Numbered from the stretch's first letter, positions 26,201 to 35,705 are shown. The stretch is DNA of 64,000 bases from Flavihumibacter solisilvae (GCF_000814475.1 NZ_JSVC01000002.1:62001-126000), one strand, 5' to 3'. Numbers and translations: made by a program. The notes: generated from the sequence alone by a model not told the origin.

Positions 26201-29200
26201 GGGGTATTTCACCGGGAATTGCATGGGGGGTGAGCCTGCCTGTGGTGCCGCAGGTTCCTGACCTGAATGATAAGCAAAAAAGTTTCCTGCGACGCCTGTC
26301 ACGCAAGACCTGGGCTTTTTTTGAACGATTTGTCGGCGAAGAAGACAACTGGTTACCTCCCGATAACTACCAGGAACATCCCGTGGAGATAGTCGCTCAC
26401 AGGACCTCACCTACCAATATGGGTATCTCTGTCCTGGCAAACCTTGCAGCTTATGACTTCGGGTATATCCCGATGAGCCAGCTGCTTGACAGAACGTCAA
26501 AATCATTTGGTACAATGAACCGGATGGAAAAGTACAAGGGACACTTTTTCAACTGGTACGACACAATCAGTCTTAATCCCCTGCCCCCGAAGTACATTTC
26601 GTCAGTTGACAGTGGTAACCTTTGCGGACATATACTGACCCTACGCCAGGGACTTCTCGAAATTCCCGGGAGGTCGGTCGTGCATCCGAGGTTATTCGAG
26701 GGTATTCGCGATACATTTGACATCTTAGCCGAACACTCGGGGAAAAGTGAGATTGCAGGGCTACGTAAATTCCGGGACGAATTTGATAAAGCAGTTCTTG
26801 TACAACCAGGAACACTTCGGTCCGTAAAGCTTTCCCTGTATAATCTGCTGACCTGCACTGAAGCACTTGCTGATTCACCAGGTCATGGAGACGAAGAATA
26901 TGTATGGTGGCTAAACAGCCTGCTGCAGCATATAGAAAATGCTATTGACGACCTTCTTACTATTGCTCCGTGGCTCGTTCTTTCCGAAGCGCCGGTTGAA
27001 TTCGAAACTCTTAAAGAACTCGACCTTCCCCGTACACTTTCACAGGTTGCTGAACTTGAGGATGAATGGATTCCCAGGATCCAGTCATACAACTCCATCG
27101 AGAATACTGTGGCGGAAAAGGAATGGCTGCTTGCAGCGACGAACTATATTAAAAAGGCTTCGTCAGTTGCCCGCGACCGACTGGCGCTGGTTGATACACT
27201 TACCCGCAATTGTGAAACGATGGCAGACGTGGAATACAATTTCCTTTATGATAAGTCTCGGCATCTTCTTCGGATCGGGTATAATGTTGATGACCACCGG
27301 GCTGATGGCAGCTATTATGATCTGCTTGCATCTGAATCACGTTTATGCACATTTGTAGCTATAGCACAGGGAAAACTTCCACAGGAAAGCTGGTTTGCCC
27401 TGAACAGGCTTCTCACGAATACGAGCGGTGATCCCGTACTCTTGTCGTGGAGTGGTTCCATGTTCGAATATCTTATGCCCCTGCTGGTCATGCCGACATA
27501 TGAAAATACACTGCTGGATCAGACTCACCGTGCAACTGTAGAAAGGCAGATAGAGTATGGAGGTCAGCGCAATATTCCCTGGGGTATGTCTGAGTCAGGT
27601 TATAACATGTTTGATGTAAACCTTAATTACCAATACCGGGCATTCGGGGTGCCTGGACTTGGATTAAAGCGCGGGCTCGGCGATGACCTGGTGATTGCCC
27701 CTTATGCAACTATGATGGCGCTCATGGTAGATCCGGAAGAAGCACAGCGTAACCTGCAGGTGCTTACAGATCATAAGTTCCAGGGTCGTTATGGTTTTTT
27801 TGAAGCGATCGATTACACGACCAGCAGGCTGCCCCGAGGTCAATCCCACGCAATCGTCCGCTCCTTCATGGTCCACCACCAGGGTATGGGCTTCCTTTCG
27901 CTAGCCTACCTGTTGCTTGACAAGCCAATGCAAAAGAGATTTGAGGCAGAACCCCAGTTCCAGGCAACTCTGTTATTGTTGCAGGAACGGATTCCACGCG
28001 CCTCTATCTTCTATGCCCATACTTCTGATATCGGTGAAACTCATATCGACATAGGATACCCTGAAATGCGTGTTATCAGTACGCCGGACACACCTATACC
28101 CGAGGTGCAGCTGATGTCGAACAGCAAATACCAGGTGATGATCACAAATTCCGGCGGAGGCTACAGCAGGTGGAAGGAGATTGCAGTTACCCGTTGGCGG
28201 GAGGACACAACCTGCGACAACTGGGGAGTTTTCTGTTATATTAAAAACATTGAAACAGGTAATTATTGGTCGAATACATATCAGCCAACGCATCGCCAGG
28301 CAAAGAACTTCCAGGCAGTATTCTCACAGGGACATGCAGAATTCAAACGTCATGATGAGGGGTTTGAAACGCGGACGGAGGTAGTAGTTTCACCGGAAGA
28401 CGATATTGAAATGAGACGGGTACGCATTACCAACCGGAACCAGGCAAGAAAGATCCTTGAAATTACCAGTTATACCGAAGTGGTTTTGGCGAGTCCTGCT
28501 GCCGATGCAGCCCATCCAGCGTTCAGTAATCTGTTTGTTCAGACTGAAATCGTGCCGAACCAGCCGGTGATCATGTGCACTAGACGACCTAGATCAAAGA
28601 CAGAGCAGCCACCGTGGATGTTTCACCTGATGACGGTGCAGGATGCAGAAGTACAGGAAGTTTCCTATGAAACAGACCGGATGCAGTTTATTGGAAGAGG
28701 CAATACGACCAACAATCCAAGGGTAATAAAAGATTCTGTTGCACTTTCGGGGTCAGACGGACCTGTACTTGACCCGATCGTCTCCATACGATACAGATTG
28801 TTATTAAAGCCCGGACAGTCAGCAGTAGTGGATATGGTTATAGGTATAGGAGATTCAAGGGAGGTCTGCACGGGATTGATGGCAAAATACCAGGACAGGA
28901 ACCTGAAGAATCGTGCATTTGAAATGTCCTGGACCCATAGCCAGGTGATATTGCGACAGATCAATGCTACCGAAGCTGATGCACAATTGTATAACCGCAT
29001 TGCCAGTTCCATCATCTTTGCAAATCCCATTTTACGTGCGGATACCGCAGTTATAAAATCAAACTTCAGGGGGCAATCCGGTCTCTGGAGTTATTCCATT
29101 TCCGGCGACATACCCATTGTGTTGTTGCATGTCCATGATTCCGAGAATATATCCATGGTAAAGCAGCTGGTACAGGCGCATGCTTACTGGAAATTAAAAG

Positions 29201-31920
29201 GGCTTGCTGTTGACCTGGTTATCTGGAATGAAGATTATGGTACTTACCGCCAGGCACTTCAGGAGCAAATTCTTGGTCTTATTACTGCTTCGGGTGGAAA
29301 TTTCATTGCCGATAAGCCAGGCGGGATCTTCGTCCGTTCTGCTGAACAGATCTCGCATGAAGACCGCATCCTTTTTAAAACAGTGGCACGGGTCATTATT
29401 GATGATTCAAAAGGACCATTGACTGAGCAAATGGTTAAACGTCCCTCATCCAAAGCAATACCGGCTCAGCTTGTAGCGTCATCTGATACCAGGCATGTAA
29501 ATAGCGCATTTCTTAAAGTACCTGATGACTTGCTGTTTCGTAACGGGCTGGGTGGATTTTCACCCGATGGCAGGGAATATGTTATTGTAACTTCTGTTCA
29601 CCAGTATACTCCGGCGCCATGGGTGAATGTAATGGCAAATGAAAAATTCGGCACAGTTATTTCCGAGCGCGGTTCCGCCTATACGTGGGGGATAAACGCA
29701 CATGAATACCGGCTCACTCCCTGGAATAATGACCCCGTCGGCGATACTTCTGGTGAAGCATTTTATTTACGTGATGAGGAAAGCGGCCATTTCTGGTCAC
29801 CACTTCCCTGGCCGGCCCCTGGAAATACAACATATATCGCCAGGCATGGATTCGGTTACAGCACTTTTGAACATATTGAAAACAATATCAGGAGCGAAAT
29901 GCAGGTATTTGTTGATGGCAAGGAAAGTATCAAGTATTTTTTCCTCAAGGTCCGCAACCTCGGTACAGGTACGAGAAGATTATCGCTCACAGGTTATATG
30001 GAATGGGTGTTAGGTGAACTCAGGCATAAATCTGTTATGCATGTAGTTACAGAAGCAGACCAGGAGACCGGGGCGTTGTTTGCGACAAACCGCTACAATA
30101 CGGTATTTGCAGAAAGGGTTACTTTTTTTGTAGCCGATGATCCATCGCGCAATTTTACCTGCGACAGGTCTGAGTTTATTGGCAGAAACAGTACGTTAAG
30201 GAATCCGGAAGCAATGCGAAGAACAAAACTCTCCGGCAAGACCGGTGCGGCTATTGATCCCTGTGGGGCCATACAAATAAACCTGGAGTTGCTTGCAGGA
30301 CAAGAGAAAGAGATTGTGTTTCGCCTGGGAACTGCTGATAACATGCACAGTGCCGTGCACCTTGTAAAGTCATTTGCCGGTGTTGAAAAGGCTGCCCATG
30401 CATTGCAGATGATTAAGGATTTCTGGGATGCTACCCTTGATTCATTACAGGTGCAGACGCCTGACCCTTCCACGAACGTCCTTGCCAACGGATGGCTGAC
30501 TTACCAGACGCTGGCTTGCAGGATCTGGGCAAGAAGCGGTTACTACCAGTCGGGCGGTGCGTTCGGATTCCGCGACCAGTTGCAGGACGTTCTTTCATTA
30601 CTTCATTCGCGTCCACAGTTAGTCAGGTCGCAATTGCTGCTGCATGCGTCGAGGCAATTTCCCCAGGGTGATGTTCAGCACTGGTGGCACCCACCGGAAG
30701 GCAGGGGAGTAAGAACGCGTTGTTCTGATGACTACCTCTGGTTGCCATATGTGCTGTGCCGCTACCTGAATACTACCGGAGATAAATCAATATTATCGGA
30801 ACGAATTGGATTTATTGAGGGCAGGTTGCTTAATCATGACGAAGAATCATATTACGACATGCCACATCATTCTCCCCTGCTCGAAACTTTATATGAGCAC
30901 TGCAAGCTATCTATCCGCAATGGCCTCAGATTTGGTGAACACGGCATTCCCCTGATCGGATCAGGAGACTGGAACGATGGTATGGATCATGTGGGCAGGG
31001 AAGGAAAGGGCGAGAGTGTGTGGCTTGGTTTCTTTTTATATTATACACTGCAGGAGTTTGAAAAGGTCGCTGTATTGAATGAGGATAAGGATTTTGCAGC
31101 TGAATGCTCGAAAGAAGCGGAAAAGCTGCGGGAGAATATTGAAGCAAATGCGTGGGATGGGGAATGGTACCGGCGAGCTTACTTCGATGATGGCACTCCG
31201 CTCGGCACAAAACAAAATGAAGAGTGCCGGATCGATTCCATCTCACAGAGCTGGTCTGTTATCAGCCGGGCCGGTGATCCGGAAAGAAGCAGGATGGCCA
31301 TGGAATCAGTAAGTAAATATCTCGTACGGAAAGAAACAGGCATAATCCAGTTGCTGGAACCGCCTTTCGATAAATCCCCATTGAACCCTGGTTATATAAA
31401 AGGTTATGTTCCCGGGGTTCGGGAAAACGGTGGCCAATACACACATGCCGCCATTTGGACACTTATGGCCAATGCGTTGCTTAAAAACAACGAAAGGGTT
31501 TGGGAGCTTTTCAGCATGGTAAACCCGATCAATCATGGAAATTCACCGGAGACAATGCGGAAATATAAGGTGGAACCATATGTGATTGCGGCCGACATTT
31601 ATGCCCGTGACCCACATAGTGGCAGGGGAGGATGGACATGGTATACCGGCTCGGCAGGATGGATGTACCAATTCATTATCGAATACCTGCTGGGTATTAC
31701 TAAAGATGCAGACCGGCTTTCCGTTCAACCTTGTATTCCATCGGCATGGGAATCATTTAAAGTAAAATATCGATTTGGGGCAGCGACATACAACATTACT
31801 TACATCAACAACCGAAATCCAGATCATAATTATATAGTGAGGTTGAATGGTGAAAAACAGGATGAACCAATTATTCCTCTGGTTGACACTGAAACCGTTC
31901 ATGAGGTAGTCATCGAATAA
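23233..31920 (+). CDS. Cyclic beta-1,2-glucan synthase-type protein (NdvB/ChvB-like)
   Basis: 2895 residues from ATG 23233 (a GTG at 23224 is also in frame). Two membrane helices near 415-485 are followed by a GT84 glycosyltransferase with LDTDTQLP (the D-x-D type metal/UDP site, about 640) and RRHRWIRGDWQ (about 786-797). Two further membrane groups lie at about 833-878 and 949-1005. Next come a glycoamylase-like domain (about 1020-1600, with RSFMVHHQGMGF), two carbohydrate-binding GH94-associated domains (for example about 1629-1672) and a GH94 phosphorylase domain with GSGDWNDGMD carrying the catalytic acid Asp (about 2574-2584). The size and order match synthases of Rhizobium/Brucella that build, trim and cyclise beta-1,2-glucan from UDP-glucose. 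Its product is probably a periplasmic osmoregulated glucan; cyclic versus linear product cannot be told. Confidence 0.92.
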   Translation: MKVNTNTVYDILLRMRQYFNGDNPMKNYAYEEPLRSELLSTDQMEERGRIVATAHRLAEGRAPDQLLKRLAENEKVLLIVRNLLVEAVKANRIITPAGEWLLDNFYLLEEQIVIGKKHLPKGYSQSLPRLANGPSEGLPRVYDIALEIISHSDGRVDLRTLSSFVAAYQTVTKLTLGELWAIPIMLRLALLENLRRVASRIALDKIDQNLADFWAEEMIAAAEKNPKNLILEIADMARSNPPMESPFVAEFTRRLQGKGPALALPLQWLEQELAETGQSAGDLVNFENQKQAANQVSMSNSIGSLRFLSSTNWQEFVETISLVDQALRQDIGGVYSQMDFATRDRYRHVVERIAKHSELSEYEVARIAIDLAAQSNGHPEVHSRKSHVGYYLVDKGLAETEAKAKMKRGIFGHTKVLLKRIPVGAYITSIVLLTLIISGALLEMAWRDSIPYWQLAIFGFFLITANSQFAVLVVNWVITLLAQPKLLPRMDYSKGIPPETRTLIVIPTIISDDESVDHLIEGLEVRYLANPDENLHFALLTDFSDAEEESLPGDDDLVAYACSRISELNKKYFRRRSEIFYLFHRPRKWNPREGCWMGYERKRGKLGDLNALLRGAERTAFSAIVGDYSFLTNVRYVITLDTDTQLPRETAWKLTATMAHPLNHPVYVRNKQRIVDGYGILQPRVAVSLPKANSSWYARLHANDSGLDPYTRVTSDVYQDLFREGSFIGKGIYDVDAFEQVLKARFPENRILSHDLLEGNYVRSGLLSDVQLYEEYPSGYLTDVNRRHRWIRGDWQIATWILPLVPGTSKRLMRNRLSGLSRWKISDNIRRSLVPLAFTALFILSWAWLSYSWLWTIIIISLIFLPVLLLIIWDVLHKPEDISFKAHIRECIQSGTGNISLALFTLSTLPFEAWYNLDAIFRTLWRMCITNKRLLQWTPSSDHSSQPTNSLAAMYLIMWSGPAIAFLTFIFFSYFSPTVVAVAAPLLILWGISPGIAWGVSLPVVPQVPDLNDKQKSFLRRLSRKTWAFFERFVGEEDNWLPPDNYQEHPVEIVAHRTSPTNMGISVLANLAAYDFGYIPMSQLLDRTSKSFGTMNRMEKYKGHFFNWYDTISLNPLPPKYISSVDSGNLCGHILTLRQGLLEIPGRSVVHPRLFEGIRDTFDILAEHSGKSEIAGLRKFRDEFDKAVLVQPGTLRSVKLSLYNLLTCTEALADSPGHGDEEYVWWLNSLLQHIENAIDDLLTIAPWLVLSEAPVEFETLKELDLPRTLSQVAELEDEWIPRIQSYNSIENTVAEKEWLLAATNYIKKASSVARDRLALVDTLTRNCETMADVEYNFLYDKSRHLLRIGYNVDDHRADGSYYDLLASESRLCTFVAIAQGKLPQESWFALNRLLTNTSGDPVLLSWSGSMFEYLMPLLVMPTYENTLLDQTHRATVERQIEYGGQRNIPWGMSESGYNMFDVNLNYQYRAFGVPGLGLKRGLGDDLVIAPYATMMALMVDPEEAQRNLQVLTDHKFQGRYGFFEAIDYTTSRLPRGQSHAIVRSFMVHHQGMGFLSLAYLLLDKPMQKRFEAEPQFQATLLLLQERIPRASIFYAHTSDIGETHIDIGYPEMRVISTPDTPIPEVQLMSNSKYQVMITNSGGGYSRWKEIAVTRWREDTTCDNWGVFCYIKNIETGNYWSNTYQPTHRQAKNFQAVFSQGHAEFKRHDEGFETRTEVVVSPEDDIEMRRVRITNRNQARKILEITSYTEVVLASPAADAAHPAFSNLFVQTEIVPNQPVIMCTRRPRSKTEQPPWMFHLMTVQDAEVQEVSYETDRMQFIGRGNTTNNPRVIKDSVALSGSDGPVLDPIVSIRYRLLLKPGQSAVVDMVIGIGDSREVCTGLMAKYQDRNLKNRAFEMSWTHSQVILRQINATEADAQLYNRIASSIIFANPILRADTAVIKSNFRGQSGLWSYSISGDIPIVLLHVHDSENISMVKQLVQAHAYWKLKGLAVDLVIWNEDYGTYRQALQEQILGLITASGGNFIADKPGGIFVRSAEQISHEDRILFKTVARVIIDDSKGPLTEQMVKRPSSKAIPAQLVASSDTRHVNSAFLKVPDDLLFRNGLGGFSPDGREYVIVTSVHQYTPAPWVNVMANEKFGTVISERGSAYTWGINAHEYRLTPWNNDPVGDTSGEAFYLRDEESGHFWSPLPWPAPGNTTYIARHGFGYSTFEHIENNIRSEMQVFVDGKESIKYFFLKVRNLGTGTRRLSLTGYMEWVLGELRHKSVMHVVTEADQETGALFATNRYNTVFAERVTFFVADDPSRNFTCDRSEFIGRNSTLRNPEAMRRTKLSGKTGAAIDPCGAIQINLELLAGQEKEIVFRLGTADNMHSAVHLVKSFAGVEKAAHALQMIKDFWDATLDSLQVQTPDPSTNVLANGWLTYQTLACRIWARSGYYQSGGAFGFRDQLQDVLSLLHSRPQLVRSQLLLHASRQFPQGDVQHWWHPPEGRGVRTRCSDDYLWLPYVLCRYLNTTGDKSILSERIGFIEGRLLNHDEESYYDMPHHSPLLETLYEHCKLSIRNGLRFGEHGIPLIGSGDWNDGMDHVGREGKGESVWLGFFLYYTLQEFEKVAVLNEDKDFAAECSKEAEKLRENIEANAWDGEWYRRAYFDDGTPLGTKQNEECRIDSISQSWSVISRAGDPERSRMAMESVSKYLVRKETGIIQLLEPPFDKSPLNPGYIKGYVPGVRENGGQYTHAAIWTLMANALLKNNERVWELFSMVNPINHGNSPETMRKYKVEPYVIAADIYARDPHSGRGGWTWYTGSAGWMYQFIIEYLLGITKDADRLSVQPCIPSAWESFKVKYRFGAATYNITYINNRNPDHNYIVRLNGEKQDEPIIPLVDTETVHEVVIE

Positions 31921-31955
31921 GACTACCTTTACTCAGTATTGATGGTTTTTAAATT

Positions 31956-32786
31956 ATGATACAGGTCGGACGGTATAATACCCTGAAAGTTTTAAGAAAA
32001 GTCGAATTTGGCGTGTTCCTCGATGACGGAGCTGATGGCATTCTGCTGCCAAAACGTTTTGTGCCACCGGGACTAGAGCCTGGCGATGAAGTAAAAGTGT
32101 TTATATACCATGATTCAGAAGACAGGTTGATCGCTACAACCCAGGAGCCTGCTGGAATCGTCGGCGATATCGTTGCGCTGAAAGCAGTTTCCGTGACCAG
32201 GCAGGGTGCTTTTCTCGACTGGGGATTAATGAAAGACATTTTCGTGCCTCGTTCCAGGCAGATCTCTGTGATGCGTGTCGGGGGAATGTATATTGTCCGG
32301 ATCTACGTGGATGAGCAGACCGGGAGGGTTGCAGCAACTGAAAAAATTGAATCGTTTCTCAGTAATGACAACCTTGAGGTAAAGGAAAAGGATCTTGTGG
32401 ATATTCTTGTTTACAGACGTACTGATATCGGTTATACGGTTATTATTAACGGAAGGCACACCGGTGTGCTGCACTTCAATGAGATTTATCGTAATATCCA
32501 GGTGGGCGACAGGGCTAAGGGATTTATTAAAACCATCAGGCCGGAAAATAAGATTGATGTCGTTTTGGGCGAACCCGGGTACAATCGTGTCGGTTCTGAA
32601 GCTGATAAGATCCTTGGCCTCCTCAATACACAGGGAGGCTTCCTGCCTTACCACGATAAATCAGACCCGGAAGACATATATGATTATTTCGGGATGAGTA
32701 AGAAAACCTTCAAAATGGCAATAGGAAACCTGTTCCGGCAAAAGGTTATCGAAATAACCGATCACGGGATCAGGCTTATTAAATAA
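31956..32786 (+). CDS. cvfB: CvfB-like S1 RNA-binding protein
   Basis: 276 residues. It contains tandem S1-like OB folds (LRKVEFGVFLDDGADGILL at the start; KAVSVTRQGAFLDWGLMKDI around 70-90; a third around 150-200 with TVIINGRHTGVLHFNEIY) and a C-terminal winged helix (MSKKTFKMAIGNLFRQKVIEI), the layout of the CvfB/YitL family. In Staphylococcus the family modulates RNA stability and virulence gene expression; its exact role here is unknown. It is 35 bp downstream of the glucan synthase and could be co-transcribed, but this gene is widespread and not tied to glucans elsewhere. Confidence 0.88.
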   Translation: MIQVGRYNTLKVLRKVEFGVFLDDGADGILLPKRFVPPGLEPGDEVKVFIYHDSEDRLIATTQEPAGIVGDIVALKAVSVTRQGAFLDWGLMKDIFVPRSRQISVMRVGGMYIVRIYVDEQTGRVAATEKIESFLSNDNLEVKEKDLVDILVYRRTDIGYTVIINGRHTGVLHFNEIYRNIQVGDRAKGFIKTIRPENKIDVVLGEPGYNRVGSEADKILGLLNTQGGFLPYHDKSDPEDIYDYFGMSKKTFKMAIGNLFRQKVIEITDHGIRLIK

Positions 32787-32805
32787 AACCGATATATACG
32801 GAATA

Positions 32806-33015
32806 TTAGTCTTTATGTTTGTGTTTGTGCTTCTTCTGCTGCCCCGGCGCGTATGGTTTTGCAGATTTGGAACCATAAACTTTTTTAGCCTGGCCGGGAG
32901 GAAGAGGCTTCGAATGATGGTGGTGATGATCTCGGATTACGACCGTTTTACGGGTGCATGCAGTGAATGCAATTGAAGCAATGGCAATTGTTGCCAGCAC
33001 GGTTCGGATAGTCAT
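32806..33015 (-). CDS. Small His/Lys-rich lipoprotein
   Basis: 69 residues from ATG 33015 (an upstream in-frame codon at 33045 is less likely because the signal peptide starts with MTIRTVLATIAIASIAFTAC). The lipobox Cys near residue 20 predicts a lipid-anchored envelope protein. The short mature part has a run of five His (RDHHHHHSKPLPPGQ), two PPGQ/APGQ-like motifs and a Lys/His-alternating tail (KKHKHKHKD). Similar small proteins are common in Bacteroidota and are sometimes misnamed quinol oxidase subunits. Metal binding is a plausible guess from composition only. Confidence 0.6.
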   Translation of the reverse strand: MTIRTVLATIAIASIAFTACTRKTVVIRDHHHHHSKPLPPGQAKKVYGSKSAKPYAPGQQKKHKHKHKD

Positions 33016-33067
33016 AGGGTATTTTTTATCTGCCAATATTAGCAAAATCCGTGCAAAAGTCTAAACC

Positions 33068-34861
33068 TTATCGATAAATCCTTTCCAGGGCGGCATGATA
33101 TTTTTCCATGATTACCTTTCTTTTCAGGCTGAGCTTAGGGGTAAGTTCGCCCGAATCGATGGTCCAGTCGGCTGGAAGAAGTTCAAACCTTTTGATTTGT
33201 TCAACGTGATTAAAGTACTTGTTGAAGCTTTCAACGAGGTCTTTATACATCTCTATCACCTTAGGATGAGCTATCAGTTCTTCATTTGTTGTATAAACTA
33301 TTCCGCGGGACTTTGCCCAGTCTTTCAGATTTGGATACGATGGAACAATCAGTGCACCAACGAATTTTTTTTCTGCTCCTACAACGATCAGCTGTTCGAT
33401 ATATAAGGATTCCTTCAGCTTATTTTCAATCGGCAGTGGGGCAACATATTTGCCGCCGCTTGTTTTAAACATTTCCTTTTTACGATCCGTAATCTTGAGG
33501 AATTTGCCTTGTTCCAACAAGCCAATATCGCCTGTACTGAACCAGCCATCCCTGATCACGTCTGCAGTCAGGTCAGGCCGCTTATAATATCCCATCATGA
33601 TGTTAGGCCCTTTGGAAAGGATTTCTCCGTCCTCCGCAATCTTTACTTCTATGCCGTCGATCAGCGGACCCACTGATCCGAACTTCCGTCCTTTTTCCGG
33701 ATACCGGTTTACAGAAATGACTGGTGATGTTTCCGTCAGCCCGTAACCTTCAAGAATTGGAATGCCAGCGGCCGTAAATATGCGGATCAGCTTTACCTGG
33801 CAGGCCGCACCGCCACTCACTATCGCCCTTATGTTTCCACCTAATCCTTCCCTCCATTTGCTGAAAACAATTTTGTTTGCGAGCGATAATTGTAAATTAT
33901 ACCAGGCCCCCTTGTTGGCGTTAATTTCGAATTTGTCTGCGAGTGAATGGGCCCAGAAAAATAACTTCCGCTTTACACCCGTCAATTCCATACCCTTAAG
34001 CATGATCTTTTCATAAACTTTCTCAAGTAACCTGGGAACAGTTGTAAAAAGTGTGGGCTTTACTTCCTTGAGATTATCACCAATTGTTTCCAGGCTTTCA
34101 GCGTAATAGATCGAAGTCCCGGAATACAAATAGATATAAGTGACCATTCGTTCGAAAATGTGATTCAGGGGCAAAAAGCTCAATGCCCGCTGGCCTTTGA
34201 CTCCAATGTCATTGAATGCACTTTCAATACTGCTCATGACATTGCTGAGAATATTCTCATGTGAGAGCATCACCCCTTTGGGCGTACCGGTTGTTCCCGA
34301 AGTATAAATAATTGTAGCGAGATCCTTATATCCGATTTTTTCTGCGATCTGGCTTATCCGGTTCAGGTGTTCCTGCGATGCTGTTCTTATCAGGTCTCTC
34401 CAATGCGATGCATCCGGAACACTTTCAAATGTAAAGATATATTTCAGGCTTGGAACCCTGGGTTGAATACTCAATACCTTATGATAAAGATCCTCATCGT
34501 TAACGAATACCATTTTTACCTGGGCATCATTAAATACGAACTCAAGTTCCTTTAAATTGATAGTTGGATAAACTGGTGTAAGAATTGCACCGATCTGCTG
34601 AACGGCCAGGTCCACTATTATCCATTCAGGCCGGTTCTTTGAAAGTATGGCGACCTTGTCCCTTCCCTCCGGCGTAAGATCTGTTCCGCCGCCGATACCT
34701 AAACCCAGCAGACCCGCACTGAGCTGGTTCACGGTTTCCGACACCTCTAAAGTGCTGAATGTCCTCCATTTCCCGTTTTCCTTTCCGGCAAGCATATCGG
34801 AAAGAGGATTGTGTGCGAGATTGAACTGAAGGCAATCAAATAATCTTCTGGGTTGATCCAT
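33068..34861 (-). CDS. Long-chain fatty acid--CoA ligase
   Basis: 597 residues of the AMP-forming adenylate family. The P-loop TIIYTSGTTGTPKGVMLSH (around residue 185), the A5 motif GYGLTETSPV, the A7 motif STGDIG and the A8/A10 region ITDRKKEMFKTSGGKYVAP are all intact. It activates fatty acids to acyl-CoA by way of an acyl-adenylate, for beta-oxidation or lipid synthesis. There is no signal peptide; it is expected in the cytoplasm or at the inner membrane. It stands alone between a His-rich lipoprotein and the YceI gene, with its own likely promoter box at 34894-34901. Confidence 0.93.
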   Translation of the reverse strand: MDQPRRLFDCLQFNLAHNPLSDMLAGKENGKWRTFSTLEVSETVNQLSAGLLGLGIGGGTDLTPEGRDKVAILSKNRPEWIIVDLAVQQIGAILTPVYPTINLKELEFVFNDAQVKMVFVNDEDLYHKVLSIQPRVPSLKYIFTFESVPDASHWRDLIRTASQEHLNRISQIAEKIGYKDLATIIYTSGTTGTPKGVMLSHENILSNVMSSIESAFNDIGVKGQRALSFLPLNHIFERMVTYIYLYSGTSIYYAESLETIGDNLKEVKPTLFTTVPRLLEKVYEKIMLKGMELTGVKRKLFFWAHSLADKFEINANKGAWYNLQLSLANKIVFSKWREGLGGNIRAIVSGGAACQVKLIRIFTAAGIPILEGYGLTETSPVISVNRYPEKGRKFGSVGPLIDGIEVKIAEDGEILSKGPNIMMGYYKRPDLTADVIRDGWFSTGDIGLLEQGKFLKITDRKKEMFKTSGGKYVAPLPIENKLKESLYIEQLIVVGAEKKFVGALIVPSYPNLKDWAKSRGIVYTTNEELIAHPKVIEMYKDLVESFNKYFNHVEQIKRFELLPADWTIDSGELTPKLSLKRKVIMEKYHAALERIYR

Positions 34862-34893
34862 AGTGCAATCGTAAGGATTATTGTTAAGCCTTT

Positions 34894-34901
34894 CAAATAT
34901 A
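34894..34901 (-). promoter_or_regulatory. TAnnTTTG promoter box for the acyl-CoA ligase gene
   Basis: On the minus strand TATATTTG is an exact -7 consensus match 33 bp before the ATG. A TTG at 34916-34914 is too close (12 bp) for an ideal -33. Confidence 0.4.
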
Positions 34902-34916
34902 AGTAGTGGCGGACAA

Positions 34917-34947
34917 TAAAAAAACCGGCAGTCTGACTGCCGGTTTA
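34917..34947 (-). terminator. Rho-independent terminator downstream of the YceI gene
   Basis: A perfect hairpin with 10-bp arms (AAACCGGCAG / CTGCCGGTTT, 34922-34931 and 34937-34946) is followed on the minus strand by a run of seven T. It lies just after the YceI stop codon. Confidence 0.88.
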
Positions 34948-34979
34948 TATCAAACGCAAAACCTCACTAAAAAAGCGAC

Positions 34980-35627
34980 TTACAATTTGTTGGCTGTAAT
35001 ATTAAGCTTGATGTTAACTTCCGGGCGGATGAATTTATCGCCAAGGCTTTTGTCGTTACCATAATAGAGACCCCACAGAGTACGGTCTATGTTGAAGTTG
35101 GCCTGTGCCTGAACATTGTTGTCTGCAATGGTCAGTTTAGCCGGAAAACTGATGTTTTTTGTGCTGTCTTTCAGGGTAAGGTTACCACTGATCGTGTGTG
35201 TTGCGCTGCTGTCATTTGCGAGCGGCGCCACAGAAGTGATCTCGAATTTCGCAGTTGGAAATTTATCGGTGTCCAGGAAATCTGCACTTTTCAAATGCCC
35301 TTCCAGTTTTTCCTTTCCTTCACCTGCTTTAAGGTCAAGGTCTGTCAGACTGGCTGTGTTGATGACAAAGCTTCCAGCTGAAATCGATCCGTTTTCCACA
35401 GAAAAGTTACCTTCGGAAATCTTGAAAAGACCATTATGCTGGCCTACCGGTTTTGAACCCAGCCATTCCACAGAACTTCCTGTGGTGTCAATGTTGAACG
35501 CAGTTCCGCCGGTTGCTGCCGCTTCTTGTTGTTCTCCTGTTACCGCCTGGTCCGCTTCAGGTGCATTGTTACATCCTACAATTGTCAGTGCTGAAAGCGC
35601 AGCGCCCAGAAAGATTGCTTTTTTCAT
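34980..35627 (-). CDS. YceI-family lipoprotein
   Basis: 215 residues from ATG 35627 (MKKAIFLGAALSALTIVGC), with lipobox Cys near residue 19; an in-frame start at 35663 would add 12 residues before the signal. After a low-complexity Ala/Gly/Thr linker the YceI lipocalin-like domain occupies about residues 42-215: FNIDTTGSSVEWLGSKPVGQH, GSFVINTASLTDLDL, LEGHLKSADFLDTDKFPTAKF and a final strand VNIKLNITANKL. Family members bind polyprenyl or other lipids in the periplasm. It stands alone between a strong terminator and two candidate promoter boxes. Confidence 0.9.
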   Translation of the reverse strand: MKKAIFLGAALSALTIVGCNNAPEADQAVTGEQQEAAATGGTAFNIDTTGSSVEWLGSKPVGQHNGLFKISEGNFSVENGSISAGSFVINTASLTDLDLKAGEGKEKLEGHLKSADFLDTDKFPTAKFEITSVAPLANDSSATHTISGNLTLKDSTKNISFPAKLTIADNNVQAQANFNIDRTLWGLYYGNDKSLGDKFIRPEVNIKLNITANKL

Positions 35628-35662
35628 GGTGATTTGTGTTAATAATTTCGATTTGTGTACCA

Positions 35663-35670
35663 CAAAGATA
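35663..35670 (-). promoter_or_regulatory. TAnnTTTG promoter box for the YceI gene
   Basis: TATCTTTG on the minus strand, 35 bp upstream of the ATG at 35627, is an exact match to the consensus. Confidence 0.5.
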
Positions 35671-35705
35671 AAGGAAAATCAAATAATAGTGTTTAAACAT
35701 TGATT

